From contig WUAK01000006.1 of assembly GCA_009827205.1 (NCBI GenBank), positions 1 through 23,385 of the forward strand: a stretch of 23,385 bases of DNA, given 5' to 3'. Source of the stretch: Phycisphaeraceae bacterium. GTDB taxonomy: Bacteria > Planctomycetota > Phycisphaerae > Phycisphaerales > UBA1924. A model generated the notes under the pieces. The model did no database searches, had not been told where the DNA came from, and saw only the letters and a program-made list of their open reading frames with translations. A program made the translations under genes and the position numbers. Shown piece after piece: positions 22,881 through 23,385 of this stretch. How positions within the stretch are numbered: position 1 is the stretch's first letter; each line of letters begins with the position of its first letter.

Positions 22881-23385
22881 ATGCCCGAGACTAAAACCAA
22901 TTCCGACGAGCCCAAAGCCGAGAGCCGCAACTTCATCGAGCAGATCATCGATGCCGACATCGCGTCGGGGAAGTGGGGCAGCGCGGGGGACCGGTCCGTC
23001 GTCGCCACTCGGTTCCCGCCCGAACCCAACGGCTACCTCCACATCGGGCACGCCAAGGCGATCTGCCTCAACTCGGGCCTCGCCGAGCAGTTCGGGGGCA
23101 CGTTCAAGCTCCGCTTCGACGACACGAACCCCGCCAAGGAAGAGCAGGAGTACGTCGACTCGATCATCGGCGACGCCGAGTGGCTCGGCGCGCACTGGGA
23201 GGGCGATGTCCGATTCGCTTCCGACTACTTCGGCCAGTTCTACGAGTGGGCCCGCGACCTGATCGCCAAGGGCCTCGCGTACGTCGATGAGCAGTCGCCC
23301 GAGGAGATCCGCAAGAACCGGGGCAACGTGACCGAGCCCGGTGTCAACAGCCCATTCCGCGACAGGCCCGCCGAGGAGTCGCTCG
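22881..23385 (+). CDS. glnS: Glutaminyl-tRNA synthetase, 3' end outside window
   Basis: Class I synthetase that charges tRNA-Gln; 168 codons are visible and the C-terminus lies past the window. FPPEPNGYLHIGHAKAICLN carries the HIGH motif at 54-57, in the PPEPNG context that separates GlnRS from bacterial GluRS. FKLRFDDTNPAKEEQEYVDSI follows, where GluRS would have RIEDTD. The N-terminal NFIEQIIDADIASGKW is also GlnRS-like. A GlnRS here means tRNA-Gln can be charged directly instead of only through Glu-tRNA-Gln amidation. The start ATG 22881 has no ribosome binding site but a TATCAT 5 nt upstream. Confidence 0.96.
   Translation, partial: MPETKTNSDEPKAESRNFIEQIIDADIASGKWGSAGDRSVVATRFPPEPNGYLHIGHAKAICLNSGLAEQFGGTFKLRFDDTNPAKEEQEYVDSIIGDAEWLGAHWEGDVRFASDYFGQFYEWARDLIAKGLAYVDEQSPEEIRKNRGNVTEPGVNSPFRDRPAEESL

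Overview
The window is about 23.4 kb of dense, GC-rich (roughly 60% by eye) bacterial chromosome. It carries 20 supported protein genes, no RNA gene, no CRISPR array and no insertion sequence. The best taxonomic clue is a pseudopilin at 2219-3115 with a type IV/II prepilin leader and an H-X9-DG motif near its C-terminus, a hallmark of Planctomycetota and relatives. An EF-G paralogue, secreted alpha/alpha-toroid and MA-type peptidase proteins and the GC content fit a marine planctomycete, perhaps class Phycisphaerae. That placement is inference from gene content.

Layout, left to right. A two-gene minus-strand unit (RlmN-family radical SAM enzyme, then a membrane-anchored alpha/beta hydrolase cut by the window edge) lies opposite the prepilin and asnS. 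A ZagA/YciC-like COG0523 GTPase follows, behind an AT-rich near-palindrome resembling a zinc-uptake-regulator site. A minus-strand operon arsR-VOC-secreted VOC has its own palindromic control region. Then come a GNAT acetyltransferase, a secreted MA-type metallopeptidase, and a divergent pair: an acidic repeat-bearing membrane protein (-) and the rsmE - alpha/alpha-toroid - M32 carboxypeptidase run (+). A class V aminotransferase, a 117-residue orphan and an EF-G-like GTPase follow on the minus strand. The right end holds gltX overlapped by a pentapeptide-repeat gene, an old-yellow-enzyme reductase, an uncharacterised 305-residue protein (-), and the start of glnS.

Translation is the recurring theme: asnS, gltX, glnS, rsmE, rlmN and an EF-G paralogue are all here. 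The rest is a mix of stress or housekeeping enzymes and secreted proteins. No mobile element, phage or defence island is seen, so the window is mostly ordinary.

The most interesting signals are regulatory. Seven genes without a Shine-Dalgarno sequence carry a TANNNT -10-like hexamer just upstream of the start codon (4-7 nt in six cases, 10 nt in one), while genes with a Shine-Dalgarno have it further away or not at all. This points to widespread leaderless transcription. The other leads are the Zur-like site, the double palindrome of the arsR operon, and an acidic protein whose motif recurs at an exact 38-residue period.
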